DNA of 64,000 nucleotides from Microbacteriaceae bacterium VKM Ac-2855 (GCA_013204985.1 JABMLG010000003.1:124001-188000); one strand, 5' to 3'; numbered from the stretch's first letter, positions 25,393 through 33,954 are shown. Notes: generated by a model not told the origin, from the letters alone. Made by a program: numbers and translations.

Positions 25393-26426
25393 TCCGGCAC
25401 GGTGACGCCGGCCCGGATCCGGCGCGCGGTCACCGAGGTCTGCAGCGCCGCGATCGTCGACTCCGCGCCGCGGTTCTCGTTGCGGCCCGAGGCTTCGAGA
25501 CCGTCGAACCCCGCGCCCGTCGCGAGGTCCACCATGGGGGTCGCTGCGTCGTTGACGCCGACGAACCAGCCCCAGCAGGCGCCGACGGCGTCGCGCCAGC
25601 GCTCATCCTGCGTGATGTCGAACGCGCGAGCGCACGCCTGCGCCAGGGCGGCGACCTCGAGCGGCCGCTGGTCGAACTGCGCCCCGGTCTGCGTGCGGTC
25701 GCGCCCGCCCGCACCCGTCACTGAGATGTGCCCGTCGCGCGTCTCCTGCGCGAGGAGGAACTCGAGCAGCCCGAGCCCGCGCTCGATCAGGGCGGGATCG
25801 TGCAGCACCTCGCCGGCGAGGACGACCGCCTCGGCCACCGAGCCGTTCGCGTAGCGCAAGCGGGGCTCGGGCCACGGCCACGTCGTATCACCGGGATCCG
25901 GCACCAGGGCGAGGGTCGCGCCGATGAGGTCGAGAGCGCCCGCGGCGTGCGGGCGCACCAGCAGCACCTCGCCGGCGCCGAGGGCGGCGAACACCATCGA
26001 GCGCAGGTGTGGCGAACGCTGTTCGCTGAGCCGTTGGAACAGGTGCATGGCCCGCCGGCGCATCAGCGGGGTCTCGGCTTGGGCCGCGGTGACGCCGGCC
26101 GCCCAGATGTTGCGGCCCCACCAGTCGCCGACGGACGCGTCATCAGCCCACTCGCCGTCGATGCTCATCCGGTTGTGCGAGCGCCCATCGGCCGTGGCCG
26201 CGCTCTCGAGGAAGCGCAGGTACAACTCGGCCAGGCGCCGGGTGCGGAAGCTCTGCACCGGCTCCTGCACCACGACGATGAGGGCCCGCGCGACATCATC
26301 GACGCAGTACCCTTCGCCGCGGCGGGCGGATTCGAAGAGCGCGTGCTCGAACAGGCCGCGCTCGTCCGTGAGGGCGGCGAGGTGGTTGTACGGCAGCGCG
26401 GGCGGTTGCGTCAGCGTGGTGCTCAT
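25389..26426 (-). CDS. (Alpha/alpha)6-toroid carbohydrate-active protein (glycan operon gene 2)
   Basis: The 345 residues are almost all helical with repeated GxG-type turns and aromatic residues (HNRMSIDGEWADDASVGDWWGRNIWAAG, then RDRTQTGAQFDQRPLEVAALAQACARAF), the look of six-hairpin alpha/alpha-barrel glycosidases or epimerases. Such proteins next to GH130 and GT4 genes are often annotated only as glycosyltransferase. ATG 26426 overlaps the preceding GT4 gene by 4 nt; an upstream extension in the same frame overlaps that gene too far. Exact activity unknown. Confidence 0.75.
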   Translation of the reverse strand: MSTTLTQPPALPYNHLAALTDERGLFEHALFESARRGEGYCVDDVARALIVVVQEPVQSFRTRRLAELYLRFLESAATADGRSHNRMSIDGEWADDASVGDWWGRNIWAAGVTAAQAETPLMRRRAMHLFQRLSEQRSPHLRSMVFAALGAGEVLLVRPHAAGALDLIGATLALVPDPGDTTWPWPEPRLRYANGSVAEAVVLAGEVLHDPALIERGLGLLEFLLAQETRDGHISVTGAGGRDRTQTGAQFDQRPLEVAALAQACARAFDITQDERWRDAVGACWGWFVGVNDAATPMVDLATGAGFDGLEASGRNENRGAESTIAALQTSVTARRIRAGVTVPE

Positions 26427-27568
26427 GCGGCGCGCTCCGATCGCAGACGGGCGGCCAGCTGCCGGTACTGGGCGGCGACGACAGGCCACTCCGTCTCCAG
26501 CACCCCCTCGTACGCCTCCGGTGCCTCGCCGGTGTCGGGCAGCAGCATCCGCCTCAGAGCGGCGGCCATCGACTCGGGATCCTCGTGCGCGGCGATCGCG
26601 CCGCGGCGACCGTCGAGCAGCTCGATCGCGTGCGGGAATCCGGTCGCCACCACCGACTTGCCGGCGGCGAGCGCCTCGACCAGCACACCGGAGGTGACCT
26701 GGTCGCGCGAGTCGTACGGCAGCAGCACGGCGTCCGCCGATCCGACCACGGCGGCGAGTTCGGCCGCACCGAGGTAGCGGTCGTCGAGAGTGACCAGCGC
26801 GCCGAGATCGAGGTCATCGATCAGGGCGTGCAATTCGTCGCGGTACGTATCCCCGAAGCGCGCGAGCACCTCGGGGTGCGTCTGCCCGTGCACGGCGTAG
26901 CGGGTGGGCTCGCCGGAGTCGCGCAGCAGCGCGACCGCGCGGATGCCCCACTCGATGCCCTTGCCGGGGCCGATGAGCCCCCAGGTGACGACGAGCGGAG
27001 TGTCGTGCGTCGGTGCAGCGGACGGTGTCCAACTCGGAACGCCGTGCGGGATCACCGCGATCCGTTCGCGCGCGACGCTGTACCGGCGACGCAGGATGCC
27101 CGCCGCCGTCTCCGTCATCACGACCACGGCGTCGGCGAGAGCAGCGACCCGCTCGAGCACGAGCTTCTGGTGAGCGGTGGGCTGCTCGAGCACGGTGTGC
27201 AGCACCATGATCATCGGCACCGTCACCTGGCTCATCACGGCGACGACCTCTTCGCCGTCGCGACCGCCGTAGATGCCGTACTCGTGCTGGATGATCGCCG
27301 CGTCATTGCGGTTGAGGGCTTCGGCCGCTCGGCGGATGCCCGCGTGATCGCCCGCGGCGAGCTCGGCGACGACGAGAGTGCCCGGCGCGGGACGATCGGA
27401 CCCCGCCACGGCGGCATCGTCCATCACCCGCACCACCGCTGCGGTGCCGATCGCCTCCGCGAGGGACTCGGTGAACGTTGCGAGCCCGCACCGGGTGGGT
27501 GGGAACGTGCTGAGGAAGCCGAAGTGCTGGCCATCAGTCGGACGGATGGCGGAGAGAACAGGGCGCAC
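26423..27568 (-). CDS. GT4-family glycosyltransferase (glycan operon gene 1)
   Basis: This 381-residue GT-B enzyme opens with HFGFLSTFPPTRCGLATFTESLAEAI, the N-lobe segment typical of GT4 proteins found beside GH130 genes, then AIIQHEYGIYGG, HTVLEQPTAHQK, VVTWGLIGPGKGIEWGI and DQVTSGVLVEALAAGKSVVATG (E-x7-type donor site). GTG 27568 is chosen because GGAG lies 5 nt before it; the frame continues to 27736 but that part is Arg/Pro-rich shadow sequence. First gene of a four-gene overlapping operon. Confidence 0.88.
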   Translation of the reverse strand: MRPVLSAIRPTDGQHFGFLSTFPPTRCGLATFTESLAEAIGTAAVVRVMDDAAVAGSDRPAPGTLVVAELAAGDHAGIRRAAEALNRNDAAIIQHEYGIYGGRDGEEVVAVMSQVTVPMIMVLHTVLEQPTAHQKLVLERVAALADAVVVMTETAAGILRRRYSVARERIAVIPHGVPSWTPSAAPTHDTPLVVTWGLIGPGKGIEWGIRAVALLRDSGEPTRYAVHGQTHPEVLARFGDTYRDELHALIDDLDLGALVTLDDRYLGAAELAAVVGSADAVLLPYDSRDQVTSGVLVEALAAGKSVVATGFPHAIELLDGRRGAIAAHEDPESMAAALRRMLLPDTGEAPEAYEGVLETEWPVVAAQYRQLAARLRSERAA

Positions 27569-27797
27569 GTCGGCTCCAAACGGAAGCGCGACCGACGGGG
27601 GCCTGGCAGGTCGCGGACTCGACGAGACGTCTGCCGAGCGGCACCTCCCGAGGAACCGTCCGAAGGATGACCTCGAGCGATCCGGTCCACGACCGCGCCG
27701 AGCGCGAACCGTGAGTGATGCGAGGGTACGCCCCACGACCGGCGCGCGGATGTGCGCGCGCCGGCCCGGGCGTGTCTAACGGGTGTCCAGCGGGTGT

Positions 27798-28570
27798 CTA
27801 GTTGAGGGCGCGCGTGCCCTCGGGCAGCGCGCCACCGGCGTACAGGGCGCTCGCCGTATCCTGCAGCGCGGTCAGGGTGACGCGCTGCGTCCACGGTCCG
27901 TAGGAGATCCGGGCGACGCCGAGCTCCTCGAAGCGTGCGGGGGACTGCGATCCCGGTACGCCGATCACGGTGACGAACTGCGGGCCGAGCGCGTCGACGA
28001 GGCGGATGATCGTCTCATCGGTGTGCTTCCCGGGCACGAAGAAGCTGGTCGCGCCGGCGTCGCGATACGCCGTTCCGCGCTCGATCGCATCCGCGACCAC
28101 GTCGTCCAACGGGCGGTCGCCGGCGCGCACGAACGCGTCCGTCCGCGCGTTCAGCGCGAACGGGACGCCCTCCGCCTCACCCGCCGCGACCACAGCGGCG
28201 ACGGCGCGAACGGATTCGTCGAGCGGCTTCATCTGGTCTTCGAGATTCGCGCCGACGACGCCGACACCGATCGCGCGGCGGACCGTCTCGCCCGCGTCGC
28301 CGTAGCCGGCCTCGAGGTCGGCCGAGACGGGGACCTCGACGGCGGCGACGATGCGGCCGATCACGTCGAGGTGCAGGTCGAGGGGATCTTCTCGCCGTCC
28401 TCGTAGCCGAACGTCGCGGCGATGGAGTGGCTCGCCGTGGCGAGCGCCTTCGTCTCGGGCAGAGCCGCGATCGTGGTCGCGGAGATGACGTCCCACACGT
28501 TGACGACGCTGAGGATCTCGGGGGCTCGGTGCAGGTCGACGAGGGTCTGGGCCTTGGTCTGAATGGTCAT
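27798..28570 (-). pseudogene. Isocitrate lyase/PEP mutase-family protein, split by a one-base frameshift
   Basis: The N-terminal part, from ATG 28570 (MTIQTKAQTLVDLHRAPEI, then VNVWDVISATTIAALP and GYEDGEKIP), and the C-terminal part (LDLHLDVIGRIVAAVEVPVSADLEAGYGD onward to NARTDAFVRAG and VTLTALQDTASALY) are consecutive halves of a ~257-residue enzyme in two frames. One base added near the GGGG run at 28382-28385 restores it fully. The family includes 2-methylisocitrate lyase- and oxaloacetate-type carbon-phosphorus or carbon-carbon lyases. Either a recent loss-of-function deletion or a sequencing/assembly error; the rest shows no decay. Confidence 0.85.
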
Positions 28571-28627
28571 GATCCGAGGCTATTGCGAGAGCCTGAACCG
28601 TGGCGATGGGCTTGCGCGAGCGAGGAC

Positions 28628-29512
28628 TCAGCCGTGCGCCGCGCAGCGCGCCGTGTCGCACTCGGCGCAGACGACCAGCTGCTCGCGGCACGCCGGATCC
28701 GCGCAGTTGCGCATCCGCTTGCTCGCCGCGCCGCACGAGACGCAGCGGCCGAGCACCACCGGATCGGCCCCGTAATCGAGCGAACCGCGCTCGTCGAACA
28801 CGTAGAGCGATCCCTGCCACAGGCCGCGATCGCCGAACTGTTCGGCGTAGCGCACGATTCCGCCCTCGAGCTGGTACACCTCGCCGAAGCCACGACTGCG
28901 CATCAGGCTCGAGAGCACCTCGCACCGGATGCCGCCCGTGCAGTAGGTGACGACAGGCTTGTCCTTCAGATGGTCGTACCGGCCCGAGTCGAGCTCGGCC
29001 ACGAAATCGCGCGTCGTCGAGACGGCGGGAACCACCGCACCCGCGAAGCGACCGATCTGGGCCTCGAACGCGTTGCGTCCGTCGAAGAAGACGACGTCGT
29101 CGCGCTGCTCGACCAACGCGTTCACCTCGGCCGGGGCTAGACGCGCGCCGCCGCCGATGACTCCCTGCGCATCGACGCGCAACTCGGTCGGCGCCCCGAA
29201 CGAGACGATCTCGTCGCGCACCTTCACCGACAACCGTGGGAAGTCCAGCGAAGCACCGGATGCGTCGAGCCCCGACCCGTCACTCCACTTCACGTCGAGT
29301 CCGCGGAAGGGCCCGTACTCGCGCGTCTTACGGAGGTACCGCTTGACCGCCTCCATCTCGCCGCCGATGGTGCCGTTGACGCCGTCCTTCGAGAGCAGGA
29401 TGCGCCCGCGCAGCCCGAGCGACTCGGCGAGGTCACGCTGCCAGAGCCGCACGGCGTCGGGATCGGCGAGCGGGGTGAAGCGGTAGAAGAGCAGGATCTT
29501 GGCGAGCGGCAC
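28628..29512 (-). CDS. trhO: tRNA uridine(34) hydroxylase (rhodanese-domain, YceA/TrhO)
   Basis: This 294-residue protein has the YceA order: an N-terminal acylphosphatase-like ferredoxin fold ([31 protein letters not shown]), a central rhodanese domain with the active loop YCTGGIRCE (about residue 190) and a Cys-rich zinc-like tail ([29 protein letters not shown]). TrhO hydroxylates U34 of certain tRNAs using oxygen. GTG 29512 has TAGGA 7 nt upstream. It is convergent with nothing nearby and read away from the PEBP gene. Confidence 0.93.
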   Translation of the reverse strand: MPLAKILLFYRFTPLADPDAVRLWQRDLAESLGLRGRILLSKDGVNGTIGGEMEAVKRYLRKTREYGPFRGLDVKWSDGSGLDASGASLDFPRLSVKVRDEIVSFGAPTELRVDAQGVIGGGARLAPAEVNALVEQRDDVVFFDGRNAFEAQIGRFAGAVVPAVSTTRDFVAELDSGRYDHLKDKPVVTYCTGGIRCEVLSSLMRSRGFGEVYQLEGGIVRYAEQFGDRGLWQGSLYVFDERGSLDYGADPVVLGRCVSCGAASKRMRNCADPACREQLVVCAECDTARCAAHG

Positions 29513-29727
29513 CGCAGCATCCTACGGAACCGGGCCAGGGGCGTCGCGGGAAGCGTTCGAGAGTTCGTCCTCCGACGAGCCCGAGGTGTCGCATTTTCGA
29601 GAATCTTCGGCTCTTTCCGGTGCTCGGCCCCCGCGCCGGGCATGCTGGCCTCGGCGGCTTCGGCCGCGGCGGACCCCTCCACCCGGGGTCGTGGCGCACT
29701 GCATCCGTTCGGGCGGCAGGCGCTCGC

Positions 29728-29769
29728 GGTCCCCACGATGCGATGTGGCGGCAGATCATCGTGGGGACC
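29728..29769. repeat. Perfect 13-nt inverted repeat in the trhO/PEBP region
   Basis: GGTCCCCACGATG and CATCGTGGGGACC flank 16 nt. No other copy of these arms was noticed in the window. It could be an operator or the terminator-like end of an unannotated RNA. Confidence 0.8.
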
Positions 29770-29860
29770 CGCTCACGCCACGCGGGCGCGTGAACGGGTT
29801 CGGCGGTTCCTGCAGCGGGCCGCGATCATCGCGGTCTGCGATCCTCCAGCCGGCCGTTTG

Positions 29861-29866
29861 TAGGCT
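29861..29866 (+). promoter_or_regulatory. Predicted -10 box for the leaderless PEBP gene
   Basis: TAGGCT, 6 nt (GAGGGC), ATG at 29873; nearly identical to the hemB arrangement. Confidence 0.5.
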
Positions 29867-29872
29867 GAGGGC

Positions 29873-30415
29873 ATGACCGACGACTGGAACTACAACCCCT
29901 ACGACCGACTAGGCGAGGTACCCGCCTTCGGGCTCGTCAGCGACGACATCGCGGACGGCAGCCCGCTCGCCCCCGCCCAGTACGGTGCGGATGCCGGCGG
30001 TGGCGACATCTCGCCCCACCTGGACTGGTTCGGCGCGCCGGCCGACACCAAGAGCTACGCCGTGACCGTGTTCGATCCGGATGCGCCGACCGGCTCCGGC
30101 TTCTGGCATTGGGCCGTGTACGGCATCCCGGCCGAGGTGACCGAACTCGCCGCCGGGGCGGGTGCACCCGGTTCGACGCTGCTGCCGGACGGCGCCGTGA
30201 CGCTGCTCAACGAGGTACGCAGCCGGCAGTTCGTCGGAGCCGCGCCGCCCGACCGCGAACACCGCTACTTCTTCGTCGTGCACGCCCTCGACGTCGAGAC
30301 GTTCGACATCGATGCGGATGCGACCCCGGCTATCCTCGGCTTCAACATCCACTTCCACACCCTCGCCCGTGCGGTGATCGTCGCAACCGGCGCCCCGGGA
30401 GGGGCTCGGGTCTGA
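29873..30415 (+). CDS. YbhB/YbcL-family PEBP (Raf kinase inhibitor-like) protein
   Basis: The 180 residues contain the bacterial PEBP ligand-site motifs DISPHLDWFGAP, VTVFDPDAPTGSGFWHWAVYGIPA with the DPDAP and GxxHW signatures, and a C-terminal YFFVVHALDV with GFNIHFHTLARA. The role of these cytosolic proteins in bacteria is poorly defined. It is preceded by a leaderless-type promoter and followed by a repeat-rich 500-bp gap. Confidence 0.92.
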   Translation: MTDDWNYNPYDRLGEVPAFGLVSDDIADGSPLAPAQYGADAGGGDISPHLDWFGAPADTKSYAVTVFDPDAPTGSGFWHWAVYGIPAEVTELAAGAGAPGSTLLPDGAVTLLNEVRSRQFVGAAPPDREHRYFFVVHALDVETFDIDADATPAILGFNIHFHTLARAVIVATGAPGGARV

Positions 30416-30426
30416 CGTCTGGGTCG

Positions 30427-30474
30427 GGCGCCCGGTCTGGCGCCCGGTCTGGCGCCCGGTCTGGCGCCCGGTCT
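30427..30474 (+). repeat. 12-bp tandem repeat, four copies
   Basis: GGCGCCCGGTCT is repeated perfectly four times just after the PEBP stop codon. Each unit contains the 6-bp palindrome GGCGCC. Confidence 0.93.
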
Positions 30475-30492
30475 GGCGGTCACGCGTCCGTG

Positions 30493-30512
30493 GCGGTTGC
30501 CGTTTCTTTGAC
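30493..30512 (+). repeat. Family B solo half-element 1
   Basis: GGCGGTTGCCGTTTCTTTGA is present; its GTTGCCGTTTCTTTGAC core is the reverse complement of the right arm of the palindrome at 16621-16677, without a partner arm nearby. Confidence 0.75.
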
Positions 30513-30580
30513 CGGTGGCGTTGTCGGGGTGGGTGGAGTCAGCGACACGGCGCTGCGCGCGTGTCGCTTGCTCGCCCTGT

Positions 30581-30634
30581 CGCAGGGTTGTCAATTCTGT
30601 GCTCGCAGGCTCGCAAAGAATGGACAACCCTGCG
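30581..30634. terminator. Palindromic element, family B copy 2
   Basis: Arms CGCAGGGTTGTC and GACAACCCTGCG are perfect over 12 nt and enclose ATTCTGTGCTCGC / GCTCGCAAAGAAT, the same partly paired core seen in copy 1. It lies between convergent PEBP and pfkA genes, as copy 1 does between its neighbours. Confidence 0.7.
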
Positions 30635-30676
30635 CCAGGGCTCGCGCTTGTGCCTGACGTCGGGGGACGGGATGGA

Positions 30677-30697
30677 GGGGTTGCCGTTTCTTTGACG
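30677..30697 (+). repeat. Family B solo half-element 2
   Basis: GGGGTTGCCGTTTCTTTGAC is followed by GGTGGCGTT, matching solo element 1 over about 29 positions with one gap. Confidence 0.75.
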
Positions 30698-30930
30698 GTG
30701 GCGTTCTCCGTAGTCGCGGGGGGCGGAGCGGAGGGGTGCAGGCGGGGGAGAGGTTGCCGTCACCTCGGTTTCGGAAGCCCAGGCGCGCGCGAAGCGTCGC
30801 GCCCACCTCCGAGCGCTATCCGGGAAAACGCGTTCTAGCGCTTTCGCGTGCGCGAACGCGACCGGCTCTACGAAACGCAAGCCGCACTCGAGCCGACCGC
30901 CGTCGCTCGACGAGGCACGAGGAGAGCGAC

Positions 30931-31959
30931 CTAACCAAACAGAATGCTGGCCTCTTCGTAGCGGGAGTCGGGGACGGTCTTGAGCTTGCCGAGGGCGTCC
31001 GCGAAGGCGACGTGCACGATGTCGGTGCCCTGCAGCGCCACCATGCGGCCCCAGTGCTCGGCGACGACGGAGTCGATCGCGGCCATGCCGAGGCGGGTCG
31101 CGAGCACACGGTCGAACGCGGAGGGGGTGCCGCCGCGCTGGATGTGACCGAGCGTCGTCGCACGGGTCTCCATACCCGTGCGCTCCTCGATCATGGGCGC
31201 GAGCATCTCGCCGATGCCGCCGAGGCGGGGACGCCCGAAGGCGTCGAGGCCGCGCTCGGAGTGGATGTCGTCCATCGTGTCGAGCGCGAAGCCTTCGGCG
31301 ACGACGACGAGCGGAGCTCGGCCGCGGTCGCGCGCCGACTGCACCCACGTGACGATCTGGTCGATGGAGGTCTTCTTCTCGGGGATGAGGATCACGTGCG
31401 CGCCGGCGGCCATGCCCGAGTGCAGCGCGATCCAGCCGACGTGCCGGCCCATGACCTCGGCGACCATGCAGCGGCCGTGCGAGTCGCCCGTGGTGCGGAG
31501 GCGGTCCATCGCGTCGGTCGCGATGCCGACGGCGGTGTCGAAGCCGAAGGTGTAGTCGGTGGCGTCGAGGTCGTTGTCGATCGTCTTGGGGACGCCGACG
31601 ATCTTGAGACCCGCATCCGTGAGGCGCTTCGCGGCGGCCAGAGTGCCCTCGCCACCGATCGCGATGATCGAGTCGATGCCGTTCTCGTCCATCATCCGCT
31701 TGATGTTGTCGGGCCCGCCGCCCTCGCCCTCGAACGGGTTCGTGCGGCTCGTGCCGAGGATGGTGCCGCCCTGCTTGCCGATGCCCTGGATGTCTTTGCG
31801 GGTGATCGGCATGATGTTGCCCTCGACCACGCCCCGCCAGCCGTCGCGGAAGCCGACGAACTCCTGGTCGTAGACCTGCATGCCCTTGAACACGGCGCCG
31901 CGGATGACGGCGTTCAGGCCGGGGCAGTCGCCTCCGGAGGTCAGGATCCCGATTTTCAC
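30931..31959 (-). CDS. pfkA: 6-phosphofructokinase (ATP-dependent type by residue)
   Basis: It phosphorylates fructose-6-phosphate in glycolysis. The 342 residues show GILTSGGDCPGLNAVIRG at the N-terminus, GGEGTLAAAKRL (about 103), PKTIDNDLDATDYTFGFDTA with the catalytic TIDND, and EVMGRHVGWIA. The glycine after Glu in GGEG, the position that is Asp in pyrophosphate-dependent enzymes, argues for ATP use; Lys in PKTIDND is shared with mycobacterial ATP enzymes. GTG 31959 follows TATTCT by 6 nt, so the mRNA is probably leaderless. Confidence 0.95.
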   Translation of the reverse strand: MKIGILTSGGDCPGLNAVIRGAVFKGMQVYDQEFVGFRDGWRGVVEGNIMPITRKDIQGIGKQGGTILGTSRTNPFEGEGGGPDNIKRMMDENGIDSIIAIGGEGTLAAAKRLTDAGLKIVGVPKTIDNDLDATDYTFGFDTAVGIATDAMDRLRTTGDSHGRCMVAEVMGRHVGWIALHSGMAAGAHVILIPEKKTSIDQIVTWVQSARDRGRAPLVVVAEGFALDTMDDIHSERGLDAFGRPRLGGIGEMLAPMIEERTGMETRATTLGHIQRGGTPSAFDRVLATRLGMAAIDSVVAEHWGRMVALQGTDIVHVAFADALGKLKTVPDSRYEEASILFG

Positions 31960-31965
31960 ACGCTC

Positions 31966-31971
31966 AGAATA
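31966..31971 (-). promoter_or_regulatory. Predicted -10 box for leaderless pfkA
   Basis: Minus-strand TATTCT, 6 nt, GTG start at 31959. Confidence 0.5.
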
Positions 31972-32041
31972 GCCGCGCGGATCGAGGGCGGATGACCAGC
32001 GCGTTACGGTCGGACGACGACCGCGCGCACGCGGGCACGGT

Positions 32042-32677
32042 TCAACTCTTCGCGCCGGTGAGGGTGAGCGCTCCGCCGAGGCCGATCATCATCGCGCCGC
32101 CCGTCGCGGTGAGGCCGCGCATCCGCCGCGGGCTGCGGGCGAACCAGGCTCGCGCCGAACCGGCGGCCAGCGCCCAGACGCTGTCGCTGGCGAAGCCGAT
32201 CAGGATGAAGACGAGGCCGAGCACCGCCATCTGCAGCGGGATCGCGCCGGCATGGAAGTCGACGAACTGCGGCAGCACGGCGACGAGGAACACGACTGTC
32301 TTGGGGTTCGTCAGCCCCACGACGAAGCCCTCGCGTAGCAGCCGCCAGGCCGACGCCGGCCGCGCATCCGCTGTGCCCACGGTGCCCTCGCCGCGGTGCC
32401 GGATCGCCTGCACCCCGAGGTACACGAGGTACGCGGCGCCGACGAACTTGACGATCGTGAAGAGCACCACGGATTCGGCGAGCAGCACTCCGACGCCGGC
32501 GGCGACCGCGGCGACCTGCGGCAGCATCCCGAGCCCGTTGCCGAGCACGCTGAGCAGCCCCCCGCGGCGGCCGAGCGCGAGTGAGCGTCCGACCACGAAG
32601 AGCACCGAGGGGCCGGGGATCACGATCAGCAAGAACGCGGCGAGGGCGAACGCGGCGAGGTTGGCGGCGGGAGGCAT
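32042..32677 (-). CDS. LysE/RhtB-family amino-acid exporter
   Basis: The 211-residue inner-membrane protein has six hydrophobic spans and the LysE motif near the N-terminus (FLLIVIPGPSVLFVVGRSLALGRRGGLLSVLGNGLG), plus GLTNPKTVVFLVAVLPQF in the middle. Members export basic amino acids, homoserine lactones or threonine. Start ATG 32677 is preceded by TACCTT at 6 nt. Divergent from the citrate synthase gene. Confidence 0.9.
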   Translation of the reverse strand: MPPAANLAAFALAAFLLIVIPGPSVLFVVGRSLALGRRGGLLSVLGNGLGMLPQVAAVAAGVGVLLAESVVLFTIVKFVGAAYLVYLGVQAIRHRGEGTVGTADARPASAWRLLREGFVVGLTNPKTVVFLVAVLPQFVDFHAGAIPLQMAVLGLVFILIGFASDSVWALAAGSARAWFARSPRRMRGLTATGGAMMIGLGGALTLTGAKS

Positions 32678-32683
32678 GCCGAA

Positions 32684-32689
32684 AAGGTA
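32684..32689 (-). promoter_or_regulatory. Predicted -10 box for the leaderless LysE gene
   Basis: Minus-strand TACCTT, 6 nt, ATG at 32677. Confidence 0.45.
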
Positions 32690-32788
32690 CAGCGGATGAG
32701 CACCTCACGGCACCAGGGTGTTCGCCGGGCGGCCTGTACAAGCGGGGTGGATTCGATGATGCTGAAGACGATGCGAAGGAGCATGACT

Positions 32789-33928
32789 GTGAGCGATACC
32801 GAGATCCGCAAGGGCCTCGTCGGCGTCGTCGCCGACACGACGGCCATCTCGAAGGTGAACCCCGAGAGCAACTCGTTGCTCTATCGCGGCTATCCGGTGC
32901 AGGAGCTCGCGGCGCGATGCTCCTTCGAGGAGGTGGCCTACCTGCTCTGGAACGGGGAGTTGCCGGATGCGGATCAGCTCGCCGACTTCACGGCCCAGGA
33001 ACGCGCGCACCGCGCGCTCGATCCGGCCGTCATCCGCGTGATCGACGAGTTGCCGCTCTCCGCGCATCCGATGGACGTGGTGCGCACCGCCGTGAGTGTG
33101 ATCGGGGCGATCGAGCAGGCAGATCCGGCGGAGGACGATGACGCGATCCGCTCGCTCGTTCTCTTCGCGCAGATCCCCGCGATCGTCGCCTACGACCAGC
33201 GTCGTCGCCGCGGCCAGCACCGGCTCGAAGCGCGCGACGATCTCGACTACTGCGAGAACTTCCTCTACCTGACCTTCGGCGAGGTGCCGGCGGATGCGGT
33301 GGTCGACGCGTTCCGGGTGTCGATGGTCTTGTACGCGGAGCACTCATTCAACGCGTCGACGTTCACCGCGCGCGTCGTGGCGTCGACCCTGTCGGACCTG
33401 AACTCTGCGGTCGTCGCGGCGATCGGCGCCCTGAAGGGTCCACTGCACGGCGGCGCGAACGAGGCGGTGATGGTGATCCTCGACGAGGTCGGCCTGGGCG
33501 ACGGCGTGCGCGAGCGCGCCGAGGCGTGGCTCGACGACGCGTTGGCGAGCAAACGCAAGATCATGGGCTTCGGGCACCGCGTCTACAAGAACGGCGACTC
33601 GCGGGTGCCGACCATGCGGGCGGCGCTGGAGTCGCTCGTCGAGCACTACGACCGCCCCGACGTCCTCGACTTCTACGTCGCACTGGAGGAGGCGATGGCC
33701 GAGCGCAAGAACATCAAGCCGAACCTCGACTTCCCATCCGGCCCCGCCTACGCGCTGATCGGATTCGATACCGCGATGTTCACCCCGCTCTTCGCGGCGG
33801 CGCGCGTGGTGGGCTGGACCGCTCACATTCGTGAGCAGTTGGCCTCCAACGCCCTGATCCGCCCGCTCGCCGCCTATTCGGGTTCACCCGAGCGGCACCT
33901 GCGCGAGGTCTCCGCCGCGGTGTCGTAG
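32789..33928 (+). CDS. Citrate synthase / 2-methylcitrate synthase family
   Basis: It condenses oxaloacetate with acetyl- or propionyl-CoA. The conserved family blocks are EHSFNASTFTARVVAST, GPLHGGANEAVM and GFGHRVYKNGDSRVPTM with catalytic His residues, and a catalytic Asp near the C-terminus (FDTAMFTPLF region). At 379 residues it is the short, type II-like form close to actinobacterial 2-methylcitrate synthases (PrpC); prpB/prpD are not adjacent, although an isocitrate-lyase-family pseudogene lies 4 kb away. GTG 32789 is preferred over ATG 32783 because AAGGAG sits 7 nt before it and only 1 nt before the ATG. Confidence 0.88.
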   Translation: MSDTEIRKGLVGVVADTTAISKVNPESNSLLYRGYPVQELAARCSFEEVAYLLWNGELPDADQLADFTAQERAHRALDPAVIRVIDELPLSAHPMDVVRTAVSVIGAIEQADPAEDDDAIRSLVLFAQIPAIVAYDQRRRRGQHRLEARDDLDYCENFLYLTFGEVPADAVVDAFRVSMVLYAEHSFNASTFTARVVASTLSDLNSAVVAAIGALKGPLHGGANEAVMVILDEVGLGDGVRERAEAWLDDALASKRKIMGFGHRVYKNGDSRVPTMRAALESLVEHYDRPDVLDFYVALEEAMAERKNIKPNLDFPSGPAYALIGFDTAMFTPLFAAARVVGWTAHIREQLASNALIRPLAAYSGSPERHLREVSAAVS

Positions 33929-33942
33929 CGGCCGCCTTGTCG

Positions 33943-33948
33943 TAACGT
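33943..33948 (+). promoter_or_regulatory. Predicted -10 box for leaderless fluC1
   Basis: TAACGT, 6 nt (GAGGGC), GTG at 33955. Confidence 0.5.
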
Positions 33949-33954
33949 GAGGGC

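Larger units (their letters stand above)
29513..29872. other. Divergent intergenic region trhO/PEBP without a supported gene
   Basis: The 360 bp hold no ORF with family resemblance. Contents seen: the leader of trhO, an AT-poorer stretch with CGCATTTTCGAGAATCTTCG (29589-29608), a long perfect hairpin at 29728-29769 and the PEBP promoter at 29861. Confidence 0.6.
30416..30930. other. Repeat-rich intergenic region PEBP/pfkA without a supported gene
   Basis: The 515 bp between convergent genes contain a 12-bp tandem repeat, one complete family B palindrome and two solo half-copies of it. No reading frame resembles a protein family. The density of the B motif (three hits in 200 bp) is the notable property. 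Confidence 0.75.

Noticed and set aside
27569-27797. N-terminal extension of the first glycosyltransferase and an 11-bp near-repeat (GTGTCTA/GGGTGTC) at 27770-27801
   Set aside because: The extension is Arg/Pro-rich shadow sequence without homology; the 11-bp periodicity is too short and imperfect to claim as an element.
28628-29512. Cys-rich tail of TrhO as a separate zinc-finger gene
   Set aside because: It is in frame and a normal part of the YceA family.
33943-33954. Fluoride riboswitch before fluC
   Set aside because: Only 26 nt separate the genes and no GGCGAUGG-type core is present.
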